Shown here piece by piece: positions 34,428-45,599 of a stretch of 64,000 nt of DNA. The position numbers were made by a program, and so were the translations under genes. Every line of letters begins with the position of its first letter. Position 1 is the first letter of the stretch. This DNA comes from Apostichopus japonicus (taxonomy: Eukaryota; Echinodermata; Holothuroidea; Aspidochirotida; Stichopodidae), in contig NC_092571.1 in the NCBI RefSeq assembly GCF_037975245.1, positions 21,625,917-21,689,916 of the forward strand, in the 5' to 3' direction. The notes under the pieces are model-generated. The model searched no databases. It was given only the letters and a program-made list of their open reading frames with translations, and had not been told where the DNA came from.

Positions 34428-36609
34428 TTAATAAGACATGATAATTTCTTTAGTAAGACATTTACTAAATGTGGAGTTTGTTTTCTTAGTTTTTAAAGTT
34501 ATTGACAGCGAATTCCAAATTTTGGTTGCACGGTTTCTGAGGCTTAACATACCAGTGCGTGTTTTGTATGATTTATAATGTGCGTTGCTAGCCGTTCTGG
34601 TATTATGATTATGGAAATCTGTGTTGCTATTTATAAAATTTCGAAAACTGATTGGCAATGATCCATTCCAAGCCTTGTATGTAAATGTTGCAATATTAAC
34701 TTTTATAATGTCATCTAATTTCAATAAATTGAGTTTCTTAAAGAGGGGGCTTGTATGTTCACGGGGTGCTGCGTGAGATATATGACGTATTGCACTCTTT
34801 TGAAGTATTTTAAGGTGACTTAAATGAGAAACACTTGTACCAGACCAGATAATCAAGCAGTAATACAGATGTGGTGCTATTAAAGTTTGATAAAGCATTC
34901 TGAGTATATTCTGGGGGAGGAAATGTTTTAGCTTTGCTAAAATTCCTGCACCTCTTGCAAACTTTTGTAATATGGTCACTCCATGAAAGTTTACTATCAA
35001 TATTAACCCCTAGTAATTTAGTAGTTGATACTTGTTTCATTACTTTACCGTCCATTATTATGTCATTATTCCAGTTAAGCGTTCTTCTTCCATTAAATAC
35101 TATATAGTTAGTTTTGTCTGCATTAAGTGATAACTTATTAGCAGCAAACCAGTTAGTAAATTTAGTTAATTCAGTAGAGACAGTATCATGTATTCTATGT
35201 ACGTTTTCGAACTCGAAGAAAATATTGGTATCATCAGCAAACAAAATAGTCTTGGCAATTTTTGACACCTGGCAAATGTCATTGACATATATTATGAACA
35301 ACAGTGGTCCTAATATTGAGCCCTGTGGAACACCACAACGGGTTACAGCGTGTTCGGATTTAGAGTTTTTATATGAAGTATACTGATGTCTATTGGATAA
35401 ATAGCTGCTCAACCAGTCAAGGGTTGTTCCCCTTACACCATACAAAGATAATTTACTTAGCAAAATGGTATGGTCAATAGTATCAAATGCCTTGGAGAGA
35501 TCGAGGAACACTCCAATACATATTTTGGTATTATCAAGACTAGTACATATTTTTTCAATAGCATTTGCCGAAGCAAGTTCTGTAGAATGTTTTGGGCGGA
35601 AGCCGTATTGATCATTGCACAGGATATTAAACTTGGTTAGAAACTTAAAGATACGATTGTACATAAGCCTTTCAATAATTTTTGAAAAACATGATAATAA
35701 AGAAATAGGACGGTAATTTTCATATACATCTTGGTCACCTTTTTTAAAAATTGGTATAACCTTAGCAATCTTTAGTTTATCTGGAAATGTACCAGAAGTA
35801 AAACATAAATTACAAATATGAGTCAATGGTTTGGCGATAAAGTGAATAACATTTCTTATTATATCTGGTTTAAAATCGTCATATCCCGCTGCTTTTCTTG
35901 ATTTCAGGCTGGAAATAGCAACTATTGAAAGTTCTTCCTCACTGACAGGATTAATGAACATAGAGTGACTGTTTCTGTTATTATTATGAATAAGATATTC
36001 TGTACTACCTTTATTTGTAATATTTCTTGCAAGTGAGGGTCCAATGTTTACAAAATATTTGTTAAAGTAGCTGACAATGTCATTCTCGTTGCTGATTTCT
36101 TGATCACCAGTTTTAAAAGCAGCAGGATATCCACCTTTTTTCGGTTGGTGTTTAGAACTTCGTTTATTGTATTCCAAGTTACACTTATATTATTTCTATT
36201 ATTTTTGAATTTATCATAGAAATACAATCTGTTAGAAAATCTAATAAAATGGTTAAGCTTATTGCGATAATGCTTATACGTAGCCTTGTTAACATCAGTA
36301 GGTGCTGTTAAATAACTTTTAAAGAGCTTGTTCTTTCTTTTGATAGATGTCAACATTCCAGTTGTAATCCATGGATGTTTCTTTTTACGTCGTTTCCTTT
36401 TGCTTACATAACATATTGGAAAACAATTATTATAGGTATAATTAAAGGATTCAAAGAAAGGTGTCTTAAGCAGATTAACATCAGTTTGGCTTAAAACATC
36501 GTTCCAGTTTTTGTTTTCGATTTCATAGTTAAAACGCCTGATTTTATCTGGTTTATAATTTCGCCTGTACATGAAGTTCATTGGTCTGTTATTCTTGGTA
36601 GGAATTTGG
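34428..36609 (-). pseudogene. LINE ORF2 (RT and C-terminal region) with two frameshifts
   Basis: RT motifs in order are AKVIPIFKKGD, ENYRPISLLSCFSKI, FLDLSKAFDTIDH, RCGVPQGSILGPLLF, ILFADDTNIFF and LGVNIDSKLSW. The catalytic ADDT is present, unlike in the copy at 17 kb. The upstream linker includes WITTGMLTSIKRKNKLFKSY and matches WITAGILVSIKRKGKLFKRH in that copy. The C-terminal region has PHLYYCLIIWSGTS and TGMLSLRNRATKIWN. Frame changes occur near 36130 and near 34940. The endonuclease is absent because of 5' truncation, so it cannot move on its own. Confidence 0.9.
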
Positions 36610-36870
36610 TTTGATTTGATTTGGTTTATTTTGTTTTTTTTTTTCACGTGCAAATATACAAGGTGAAAGGAAGTCTTCTATAAAGCATACAATAGCTTAT
36701 AGAAGACTCCCTGAAGAAAGAAAAGAGAAGAAAAAAATTAAAAATCAAATTAAACGTTTCGACAATAAATCAATTATATGATATTTTAGTTAATATGATT
36801 AAGCCATTTACTAAATGTGGAGCTTGTTTTCTTAGTTTTTAAAGTTATTGACAGTGAATTCCAAATTTTG
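36610..36870 (-). mobile_element. Second, strongly 5'-truncated copy of the same LINE
   Basis: The 260 bp contain the last codons of ORF2 (plus-strand ACTAAATGTGGAGCTTGTTT and TCTTAGTTTTTAAAGTTATT, found also at 34461-34500), a stem-loop at 36669-36711 (GGGAGTCTTCTATAAGC/GCTTTATAGAAGACTTCC) and a (TCAAA)n-type tail at 36605-36640. The similarity stops at CCAAATTTTG (36870). The tail adjoins the truncated 5' end of the next copy, so the two are head-to-tail. Confidence 0.85.
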
Positions 36871-36877
36871 AATTATT

Positions 36878-37664
36878 GGTAACTTTAAAAAGAGAGATTG
36901 TATAATTGAGGATTAGCTTCAGAAAACTACTCAAACCTATTCTGGCTGAGCTCAGGAAATTGGGTATTTCTTGCCTGAGCTACATTGATGATATTTATAT
37001 CCAGGCTAATACCAAAAGTGCATGTGTTTCTGCAGTGCATACGCCTATTATTCAGTACCTATTAGTTCTTTAAGTCGAAAATTTTTGAGACTTGCGTTCA
37101 AAGACAAACTTTATCAGTATACTTGCCTACAAAATGGGATGGCCTCAGCACCTCGCATTTTTACTAAACTACTCAAACCTATTCTGGCTGAGCTCAGGAA
37201 ATTGGGTATTTCTTGCCTGAGCTACATTGATGATATTTATATCCAGGCTTTTTTTATTTTCAAAGTATGGAAATTAAGAATGTTATGTTATCCTTTGTAC
37301 CAAGTGGTTATGAAATTACCTCAGTTCTTGTTTAAAAAGAAAAGAAATGTTTCTGTTGCTCAGCAAGCAAATTAAAAAAGATACAAACTTTGAATTTGTG
37401 TTCGTTTGTAATCTTTCTGTTCGTATGCGCTTGAACACTGCTTTGAAATCTCAAGTAGTTCCGTAGTGAAGTGTAATGGGGAAGTAGAATCGTTAAATTA
37501 AACGAGACCATAGGTTGAAGTTTGATTGAGATTCTACTGAGACATTACACGAACGAAGGGATTACTTGCCCTCCCATGTAATGCATTCTCATGCAGGATT
37601 ATTATCACATAATTTTCCCTCCCAGAAGTTCGTGGTGTTCAATCGCATATGGTAACTTTAAAAA
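36878..37664 (+). mobile_element. Rearranged DIRS-type retroelement fragment
   Basis: Codons at 37022-37250 give AYYSVPISSLSRKFLRLAFK and QNGMASAPRIFTKLLKPILA, then SCLSYIDDIYIQ. This is the RT palm of DIRS/Ngaro-type (tyrosine-recombinase) retroelements, whose catalytic box here is YIDD. An 84-bp piece (36924-37007) that encodes the KLLKPILAE...YIDDIYIQ part is repeated identically at 37166-37249, and the first copy precedes the upstream part of the domain, so the order is permuted. Downstream, 37471-37491 and 37530-37550 form an imperfect 21-bp inverted repeat (17 of 21 matching). The fragment is bounded by GGTAACTTTAAAAA at both ends (36878-36891, 37651-37664). Confidence 0.65.
37022..37250 (+). 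pseudogene. DIRS-type reverse transcriptase fragment
   Basis: The open frame covers RT motifs from AYYSVPI (first catalytic Asp expected just before it, here lost at the permutation point) through LPNGMASAPRIFTKL-like (QNGMASAPRIF) to YIDDIYIQ with both catalytic Asp. After 37250 the frame continues into unrelated sequence (FFIFKVWKLRM). RNase H, methylase-like and tyrosine recombinase domains are absent. Confidence 0.65.
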
Positions 37665-40600
37665 CTGAAGCTAATCCTCAATTATACAATCAATACAATT
37701 ATACAACAAAACAAATTGACTACGAGAAATACAAAGCTCAAAAATTCTCCGATTACGACTGTACCCATTTTAAAAACCTAGAAGATGAGTCGAACCAACT
37801 TTCATTAAGAGAATTACAAGGAACCTTCCTCAGGTCTAAAATTCAGTGGCACGAGGAGGGTGAAAAATCAACAAAGTTTTTCTTTAATCTTGAAAAATCA
37901 ACGAAAAAAATGAAGGTAATGAAACTGCTAACTGACCAGAGCTTAATCATCACCGATCAACACGAAATTATGAAAGAACAAGTAAAGTTTTATACTAACC
38001 TCTACCAAGCCGGAGAAACCGACAACGAATCGCGGAATCAGATACTTTGTGAACTCAGAAGATTTCTCTCGCCAATGGACGATGAAGCATGTGAAGCAAA
38101 TATTTCATTAGATGAGTTGAAAGCCGCTCTGTTAGCAATGGAACCGAACAAAAGTCCAGGACTAGATGGACTAACTGCTGAATTTTACAAAGTGTTTTGG
38201 CGGGATTTTATCGATATTTTTACTAGACTCATTGAGACATCATTCCATGACAACGAACTCTTTGAATCCATGAAAATAAGTATACTTACCCTTATACCCA
38301 AGAAAGGAGATCTTCGTAGTTTAAATAATTGGAGGCCAATAAGCCTCTCAAATGTCGATTACAAAATGATTGCAAAAGCCTGCCAAACGAATCACAAGTA
38401 TCAGTAAGAATATTATTTCAGAAGATCAAACGTGTTGTATTCAATCAAGAGATATTTCTGAAAACGTACTTAGTATGCAAAATGTAATTGAGTATGTAAA
38501 TTCATATAATAAACCAGGTTTTATTCTTAAAATAGACCACTATAAAGCCTTTGACAGAGTTGACCATAAATACCTCTTCGAAGTCGCTGAAAAATTGGGT
38601 TTTGGCCCTAAGCTCCTAAAATGGATCAAACTGTTTTTTACCAATATCGAGGGCCGAATCAAGCACAATGGTTATATATCCGATCCCTTCCCTGTCAAAA
38701 GGGGAGTTCGGCAGGGCTGCCCACTCTCAGCCATGCTCTATGTTCTCTGTGCCGAACCGTTTCTTGGAGCTATAATTAATTGTCCATATATTCATGGTAT
38801 TAAATTTTGTGAAGTCGAAGCCAAAATTTTTCAGCACGCGGACGACACTACCTTTTTCGTGTCTAGTATCACAAGTATTTATTCTATTTTTAACATCATT
38901 AAATTGTATGAACGTGCTTCTGGCTCTAGTTGTAATATTGATAAAACTAAATTACTTAGCATTGGGTGCAGCCATGTTAATCCCAGCAATTTCGACTTCC
39001 CTGTGAGGAAAGATTTCATTACAGTATTAGGTGTTGCTATTGGTAACGATAAAAAATCAATCGAAAACGAAAATTGGGAGAAAAAAGTTACCTCCTGCCG
39101 TAAATTACTAAATACCTTTTTACCTTTTAAATACCTTTTAAATTATCTTTTAAGGGTAAATCTCTCATTATAAATTCGCTCATCGTAACTCGCTTAGTAT
39201 ATTTGACCACTGTTTTACCAGTCCCTGATTGGTTTATCACCACATTACGTCAGAGTGTAGTCGATTTTATCTGGAGAGGTAAAAAACCTTCTTTTAAGTA
39301 TCTTAACTTGCTTTTACCAATCGACAGAGGGGGATTCAGTTTGAGCGACATTGAATTAACAAGCGATGCTCTTAGAATTAAATTTTGTAGTCAGATATTA
39401 AGCAATAACATTAATATTAAATTACAAAAATTAATGTTGTATTTTTTTAATATGTATGAAGATATGAGCCTTGGGCGTGGTATCTTTCAAATTACTCCTA
39501 ACCGCAAGTCTGTTCATAAGCTAAGCCCGTATTACACATGTGAACTCATGTTAGCATGGGATCGGCTAATTCAAGGCCGTTTCTGGCTACCAAGAGACCA
39601 GAGAAGACATCCTCAATCAACCTATCTTTAGTAATACCCTGATTGTTGACAATGATAGTCAAACACTTTTTAATCGTCACTTCATTAAAGGTGGTATCGT
39701 TTCTGTAAGTGTTCTGATGTATGAGATTATACCCACTTCTCTGCCAGCCAAGGCCGTGCATGAGTGCATTGAGCTTGCTAATCCTGATAATCCCCTTACA
39801 GTAACCGATGTTCAGAATTATTTTGATTTGATTTGATTTATTTGTTTTTCACGTGTAAATTTACAGTGTGAAGGAAGTCTTCCAAAAAGCGTACAACAGC
39901 TTAACAAAATTATATCGATGTCATTCTCCACGCCTTCCCCTCTGACTGGTTAGGTGATATATTTTCTTCTGATGCAATTGTATCTACGCAAATTGACTAT
40001 AATCCTACTGTAAAATTTCAAAATGGCAAAAACATTATAGATGCCTCCTCAGTTTCGTGCAGAATAGCTTCACGCCTTTTGCGTGACAATCTTAACACAT
40101 CGCCCAAGGGCGAAGAATACTGGAAGCAGCATTTTCCCAGTCTTGATTTTTCTAATAGATGGAGTAACATATATCGTTCTCCAAAGTGTTTTTTTGACGC
40201 CGATATCGACTTCAAAGTATTACATAATATTCTTTACACTAACGACAAATTGTACAAGTTTGGATTAACCGGTTCTCCTTACTGCACCTTTTGCAAAGCC
40301 ACGCACGAAAGTACTATTCATCTTTTTATTGAGTGTTCTGAAGTCGAAAATGTATGGCACTTTTTGGTTAATAAGTTGCATACTTTACAACCGGTAGTTA
40401 ATTTTGATGAATGGAAGGGGTTGTCCCTTCTGGGTCATTTTTGGCCGTAAAAACAACTGTATTGTAGGAATTTTGTGTGACTTCATCTTCAATACATATA
40501 AGTGTACAATTTGGAATTGCAGAATATCCCGCCTCAATAATAACTATCTTTGTAATACTGAAAAAGTTTTTCACAATGTACTCAAGAAGAAAATTCGGTT

Positions 40601-40724
40601 ACTTTTTGATGTGTACTATCACAAATACAATACCTCACGGTTTTTTAATATATTTACACAGAACGATATTGTGCTCTCTAAGAAAGAATCGAACAGCTAT
40701 ACTTACTATCTGGATAGAGGTTAA
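37665..40724 (+). pseudogene. Tx1/L1-type ORF2: RT and C-terminal zinc region, disrupted
   Basis: The blocks in order are SKIQWHEEGEKSTKFFFNLE, MEPNKSPGLDGLTAEFYKVF, LIPKKGDLRSLNNWRPISLS, ILKIDHYKAFDRVDHKYLF, RGVRQGCPLSAMLYVL and FQHADDTTFFV (intact catalytic pair). The thumb and C-terminal part follow: FIWRGKKPSFKYLNL, then CTFCKATHESTIHLFIEC, a CCHC-type zinc motif near the end as in Tx1/L1 elements. Frameshifts lie near 38390, 39170, 39585 and 40435. At 39822-39907 another element is inserted. The N-terminal endonuclease is missing because of truncation and the fold-back junction at 37650. Confidence 0.85.
39822..39907 (-). mobile_element. 86-bp LINE 3'-end insertion with target duplication
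   Basis: The minus strand reads the right arm of the 3' stem-loop (GGAAGACTTCC), then CACACTGTAAATTTACACGTG and an (AAATC)n tail, the same 3' end as the other copies of the 13.6-kb family. Truncation falls within the hairpin loop. AATTAT flanks both sides (39816-39821, 39908-39913). Ignoring the insertion and one AATTAT, the host LINE reading frame is continuous across the site (VTDVQ before, IDVILHAFPSDW after). Confidence 0.85.
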
Positions 40725-40998
40725 TTTGTATACAATACGTGTTGACGTAATCAGGGTCTGGTCTTTTGACTTTGCTTTAGACATTGTTGTCTTTTGTATA
40801 TAATTTCTTATGTCTGTGGTGTTTAGTATTTTAGTTTTCTCTTAACCTAAACATGGGTAAATGTTAAGGTAATTATTAATTAATGTTCTAGTTGAATCAA
40901 ATCATACTTAAGTTTAAATTCTGTAAAAATTACCCTTGAAAATAATATTGTCAATGGGTGAGCCAGTGGGCTCATCTCCCAATAAAAGAGGAAAAAAA
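40725..40998 (+). other. Tx1 LINE 3' UTR and A tail
   Basis: AT-rich, non-coding sequence. AATAAA at 40981-40986 and the A run 40991-40998 look like a polyadenylation signal and tail. The junction with satellite sequence (TGGCGTGGCTCACTGTACGA) is immediate. Confidence 0.55.
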
Positions 40999-43900
40999 TG
41001 GCGTGGCTCACTGTACGAGCTGATGATCGGGACTCTCTTTTGCATTCGTGGTTCGAACCCCGGTGACGTCTTTTGCCGATCTTTTACAGCTCGTGCCTAC
41101 ACGGGGAGCTGTAAGTATCAGTTAATCCACCTAATATCTCAGTCCATACGGTGGCGCGATGGCTCCGCGCACTGTACGAGCTAATGATCGAGACTCTCTT
41201 TTGCATCCGTGATTCGAACCCCGGTGATTACGTCTTTTGCCGAACTTTTACAGCTCGTGCCTACACGGGGAGCTGTAAGTATTAGTTAATCCAACTAATA
41301 TCTCAGTCCATACGGTGGCGCGATGGCTCCGCGCACTGTACGAGCTGATGATCGAGACTCTCTTTTGCATCCGTGGTTCGAACCCCGGTGATTACGTCTT
41401 TTGCCGATCTTTTACAGCAAGTGCCTACACGGGGAGCTGTAAGTATTAGTTAATCCACCTAATATCTCAGTCCATACGGTGGCGCGATGGCTCCGCGCAC
41501 TGTGCGAGCTGACGATCGAGACTCGCTTTTGCATCCGTGGTTCGAACCCCGGGTGATGACGTCTTTTGCCGATCTTTTACAGCAAGTGCCTACACGGGGA
41601 GCTGTAAGTATTAGTTAATCCACCTAATACCTCAGTCCATACGGTGGCGCGATGGCTCCGCGCACTGTGCGAGCTGACGATCGAGACTCTCTTTTGCATC
41701 CGAGGTTCGAACCCCGGGTGATGACGTCTTTTGCCGATCTTTTACAGCAAGTGCCTACACGGGGAGCTGTAAGTATTAGTTAATCCACCTAATATCTCAG
41801 TCCATACGGTGGCGCGATGGCTCCGCGCACTGTGCGAGCTGACGATCGAGACTCTCTTTTGCATCCGTGGTTCGAACCCCGGGTGATGACGTCTTTTGCC
41901 GATCTTTTACAGCAAGTGCCTACACGGGGAGCTGTAAGTATTAGTTAATCCAACTAATATCTCAGTCCATACGGTGGCGCGATGGCTCCGCGCACTGTGC
42001 GAGCTGACGATCGAGACTCGCTTTTGCATCCGTGGTTCGAACCCCGGGTGATGACGTCTTTTGCCGATCTTTTACAGCAAGTGCCTACACGGGGAGCTGT
42101 AAGTATTAGTTAATCTAACTAATATCTCAGTCCATACGGTGGCGCGATGGCTCCGCGCACTGTGCGAGCTGACGATCGAGAATCGCTTTTGCATCCGTGG
42201 TTCGAACCCCGGGTGATGACGTCTTTTGCCGATCTTTTACAGCAAGTGCCTACACGGGGAGCTGTAAGTATTAGTTAATCTAACTAATATCTCAGTCCAT
42301 ACGGTGGCGCGATGGCTCCGCGCACTGTGCGAGCTGACGACCGAGACTCGCTTTTGCATCCGTGGTTCGAACCCCGGTGATTACGTCTTTTGCCGATCTT
42401 TTACAGCAAGTGCCTACACGGGGAGCTGTAAGTATTAGTTAATCCAACTAATATCTCAGTCCGTACGGTGGCGCGATGGCTCCGCGCACTGTGCGAGCTG
42501 ACGACCGAGACTCGCTTTTGCATCCGTGGTTCGAACCCCGGGTGATGACGTCTTTTGCCGATCTTTTACAGCAAGTGCCTACACGGGGAGCTGTAAGTAT
42601 TAGTAAATCCACCTAATATCTCAGTCCATACGGTGGCGCGATGGCTCCGCGCACTGTGCGAGCTGACGACCGAGACTCGCTTTTGCATCCGTGGTTCGAA
42701 CCCCGGGTGATGACGTCTTTTGCCGATCTTTTACAGCAAGTGCCTACACGGGGAGCTGTAAGTATTAGTTAATCCAACTAATATCTCAGTCCATACGGTG
42801 GCGCGATGGCTCCGCGCACTGTGCGAGCTGACGATCGAGACTCGCTTTTGCATCCGTGGTTCGAACCCCGGGTGATGACGTCTTTTGCCGATCTTTTACA
42901 GCAAGTGCCTACACGGGGAGCTGTAAGTATTAGTTAATCCAACTAATATCTCAGTCCATACGGTGGCGCGATGGCTCCGCGCACTGTGCGAGCTGACGAC
43001 CGAGACTCTCTTTTGCATCCGTGGTTCGAACCGCGGGTGATGACGTCTTTTGCCGATCTTTTACAGCAAGTGCCTACACGGGGAGCTGTAAGTATTAGTA
43101 AATCCACCTAATGTCTCAGTCCATACGGTGGCGCGATGGCTCCGCGCACTGTGCGAGCTGACGACCGAGACTCGCTTTTGCATCCGTGGTTCGAACCGCG
43201 GGTGATGACGTCTTTTGCCGATCTTTTACAGCAAGTGCCTACACGGGGAGCTGTAAGTATTAGTTAATCCACCTAATGTCTCAGTCCATACGGTGGCGCG
43301 ATGGCTCCGCGCACTGTGCGAGCTGACGACCGAGACTCGCTTTTGCATCAGTGGTTCGAACCCCGGGTGATGACGTCTTTTGCCGATCTTTTAAAGTAAG
43401 TGCCTACACGGGGAGCTGTAAGTATTAGTTAATCCACCTAATATCTCAGTCCATACGGTGGCGCGATGGCTCCGCGCACTGTGCGAGCTGACGACCGAGA
43501 CTCGCTTTTGCATCCGTGGTTCGAACCCCGGGTGATGACGTCTTTTGCCGATCTTTTTCAGCAAGTGCCTACACGGGGAGCTGTAAGTATTAGTAAATCC
43601 ACCTAATATCTCAGTCCATACGGTGGCGCGATGGCTCCGCGCACTGTGCGAGCTGACGACCGAGACTCGCTTTTGCATCCGTGGTTCGAACCCCGGGTGA
43701 TGACGTCTTTTGCCGATCTTTTACAGCAAGTGCCTACACGGGGAGCTGTAAGTATTAGTAAATCCACCTAATGTCTCAGTCCATACGGTGGCGCGATGGC
43801 TCCGCGCACTGTGCGAGCTGACGACCGAGACTCTCTTTTGCATCCGTGGTTCGAACCCCGGGTGATGACGTCTTTTGCCGATCTTTTACAGCAAGTGCCT

Positions 43901-44939
43901 ACACGGGGAGCTGTAAGTATTAGTTAATCCACCTAATGTCTCAGTCCATACGGTGGCGCGATGGCTCCGCGCAATGTGCGAGCTGACGATCGAGACTCTC
44001 TTTTGCATCCGTGGTTCGAACCCCGGGTGATGACGTCTTTTGCCGATCTTTTACAGCAAGTGCCTACACGGGGAGCTGTAAGTATTAGTTAATCCACCTA
44101 ATATCTCAGTCCATACGGTGGCGCGATGGCTCCGCGCACTGTGCGAGCTGACGATCGAGACTCTCTTTTGCATCCGTGGTTCGAACCCCGGGTGATGACG
44201 TCTTTTGCCGATCTTTTACAGCAAGTGCCTACACGGGGAGCTGTAAGTATTAGTTAATCCACCTAATATCTCAGTCCATACGGTGGCGCGATGGCTCCGC
44301 GCACTGTGCGAGCTGACGATCGAGACTCTCTTTTGCATCCGTGGTTCGAACCCCGGGTGATGACGTCTTTTGCCGATCTTTTACAGCAAGTGCCTACACG
44401 GGGAGCTGTAAGTATTAGTTAATCCACCTAATATCTCAGTCCATACGGTGGCGCGATGGCTCCGCGCACTGTGCGAGCTGACGATCGAGACTCGCTTTTG
44501 CATCCGTGGTTCGAACCCCGGGTGATGACGTCTTTTGCCGATCTTTTACAGCAAGTGCCTACACGGGGAGCTGTAAGTATTAGTTAATCCACCTAATATC
44601 TCAGTCCATACGGTGGCGCGATGGCTCCGCGCACTGTGCGAGCTGACGATCGAGACTCGCTTTTGCATCCGTGGTTCGAACCCCGGGTGATGACGTCTTT
44701 TGCCGATCTTTTACAGCAAGTGCCTACACGGGGAGCTGTAAGTATTAGTTAATCCACCTAATATCTCAGTCCATACGGTGGCGCGATGGCTCCGCGCACT
44801 GTGCGAGCTGACGATCGAGACTCGCTTTTGCATCCGTGGTTCGAACCCCGGGTGATGACGTCTTTTGCCGATCTTTTACAGCAAGTGCCTACACGGGGAG
44901 CTGTAAGTATTAGTTAATCCACCTAATATCTCAGTCCAT
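40999..44939 (+). repeat. Satellite block 1: CTCCGCGC subtype, most variable
   Basis: Twenty-three complete units plus the partial edge unit. They carry GGCTCCGCGCACTG after box A and ACGGTGG before it. The first few units differ most (ACAGCTCGTGCC, CCCCGGTGATTACG, CTGTACGAGC). Many have GACTCGC in place of GACTCTC, and the spacer varies between CCAACTAAT, CTAACTAAT and CCACCTAAT. Greater divergence at an array edge is usual for satellites homogenised by unequal exchange. Confidence 0.85.
41810..41879 (+). promoter_or_regulatory. Internal RNA polymerase III promoter motifs (representative monomer)
   Basis: In this monomer TGGCGCGATGG (41810-41820) fits the box A pattern TRGYNNARNNG with one mismatch. 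GGTTCGAACCC (41869-41879) fits the box B pattern GGTTCGANNCC fully. The gap of 48 bp is within the range for tRNA and tRNA-derived genes. GCGC...GCGC around box A can form a D-arm-like stem. TTTT runs 15-30 bp after box B could terminate. The same arrangement recurs in every monomer. Activity is inferred. Confidence 0.65.
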
Positions 44940-45599
44940 ACGGTGGCGCGATGGCTTGGCGCACTGTGCGAGCTGATGATCGAGACTCTCTTTTGCATCC
45001 GTGGTTCGAAGCCCGGGTGATGACGTCTTTTGCCGATCTTTTACAGCAAGTGCCTACACGGGGAGCTGTAAGTATTAGTTAATCCACCTAATATCTCAGT
45101 CCATACAGTGGCGCGATGGCTTGGCGCACTGTGCGAGCTGATGATCGAGACTCTCTTTTGCATCCGTGGTTCGAAGCCCGGGTGATGACGTCTTTTGCCG
45201 ATCTTTTACAGCAAGTGCCTACACGGGGAGCTGTAAGTATTAGTTAATCCACCTAATATCTCAGTCCATACAGTGGCGCGATGGCTTGGCGCACTGTGCG
45301 AGCTGATGATCGAGACTCTCTTTTGCATCCGTGGTTCGAACCCCGGGTGATGACGTCTTTTGCCGATCTTTTACAGCAAGTGCCTACACGGGGAGCTGTA
45401 AGTATTAGTTAATCCACCTAATATCTCAGTCCATACAGTGGCGCGATGGCTTGGCGCGTTGTACGAGCTGACGATCGAGACTCTCTTTTGCATCCGTGGT
45501 TCGAACCCCGGGTGATGACGTCTTTTGCCGATCTTTTACAGCAAGTGCCTACACGGGGAGCTGTAAGTATTAGTTAATCCACCTAATATCTCAGTCCAT
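44940..45599 (+). repeat. Satellite block 2: CTTGGCGC subtype, four units
   Basis: Four units starting 44940, 45105, 45270 and 45435 carry GGCTTGGCGC instead of GGCTCCGCGC and mostly ACAGTGG instead of ACGGTGG. The fourth has GCGCGTTGTACG. The first two have GGTTCGAAGCCC in box B. They match the subtype that dominates from 46590 on. Confidence 0.85.

Larger units (their letters stand above)
34237..36609 (-). mobile_element. 5'-truncated LINE, same family as at 13.6 kb, less damaged
   Basis: The minus-strand copy starts just after the endonuclease domain (codons for NNRPMNFMYRRNYK, equivalent to RGPMYVRNYCK in the plus-strand copy) and runs through the RT to the 3' stem-loop (34278-34326) and the (AATG)n tail. 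It is joined at its 5' end, near 36605, to the tail of another copy. The RT catalytic box is intact. Two frameshifts (near 36130 and 34940) break the reading frame. Confidence 0.9.
37665..40998 (+). mobile_element. 5'-truncated Tx1/L1-type LINE
   Basis: About 3.3 kb carries the RT and C-terminal domains of a Tx1/L1-type LINE without its endonuclease. The last coding block ends at 40724. The 3' UTR (40725-40990) ends with AATAAA at 40981 and a run of A at 40991-40998. The next base begins the tRNA-like satellite. A small copy of the 13.6-kb LINE family interrupts it at 39822-39907. Several frameshifts show that it is inactive. Confidence 0.85.

Noticed and set aside
35114-35386. Plus-strand ORF of 90 codons
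   Set aside because: It is antisense to the RT domain of the minus-strand LINE, which has the recognisable motifs.
43391-43678. Minus-strand ORF of 95 codons with an internal 55-residue repeat inside the satellite
   Set aside because: The 165-bp period is 55 codons, so any frame without stops repeats itself. In almost all units TTTTACAGCAAG gives a TAA in this frame. The ORF exists only because one unit has TTTTTCAG, so it is not a gene.
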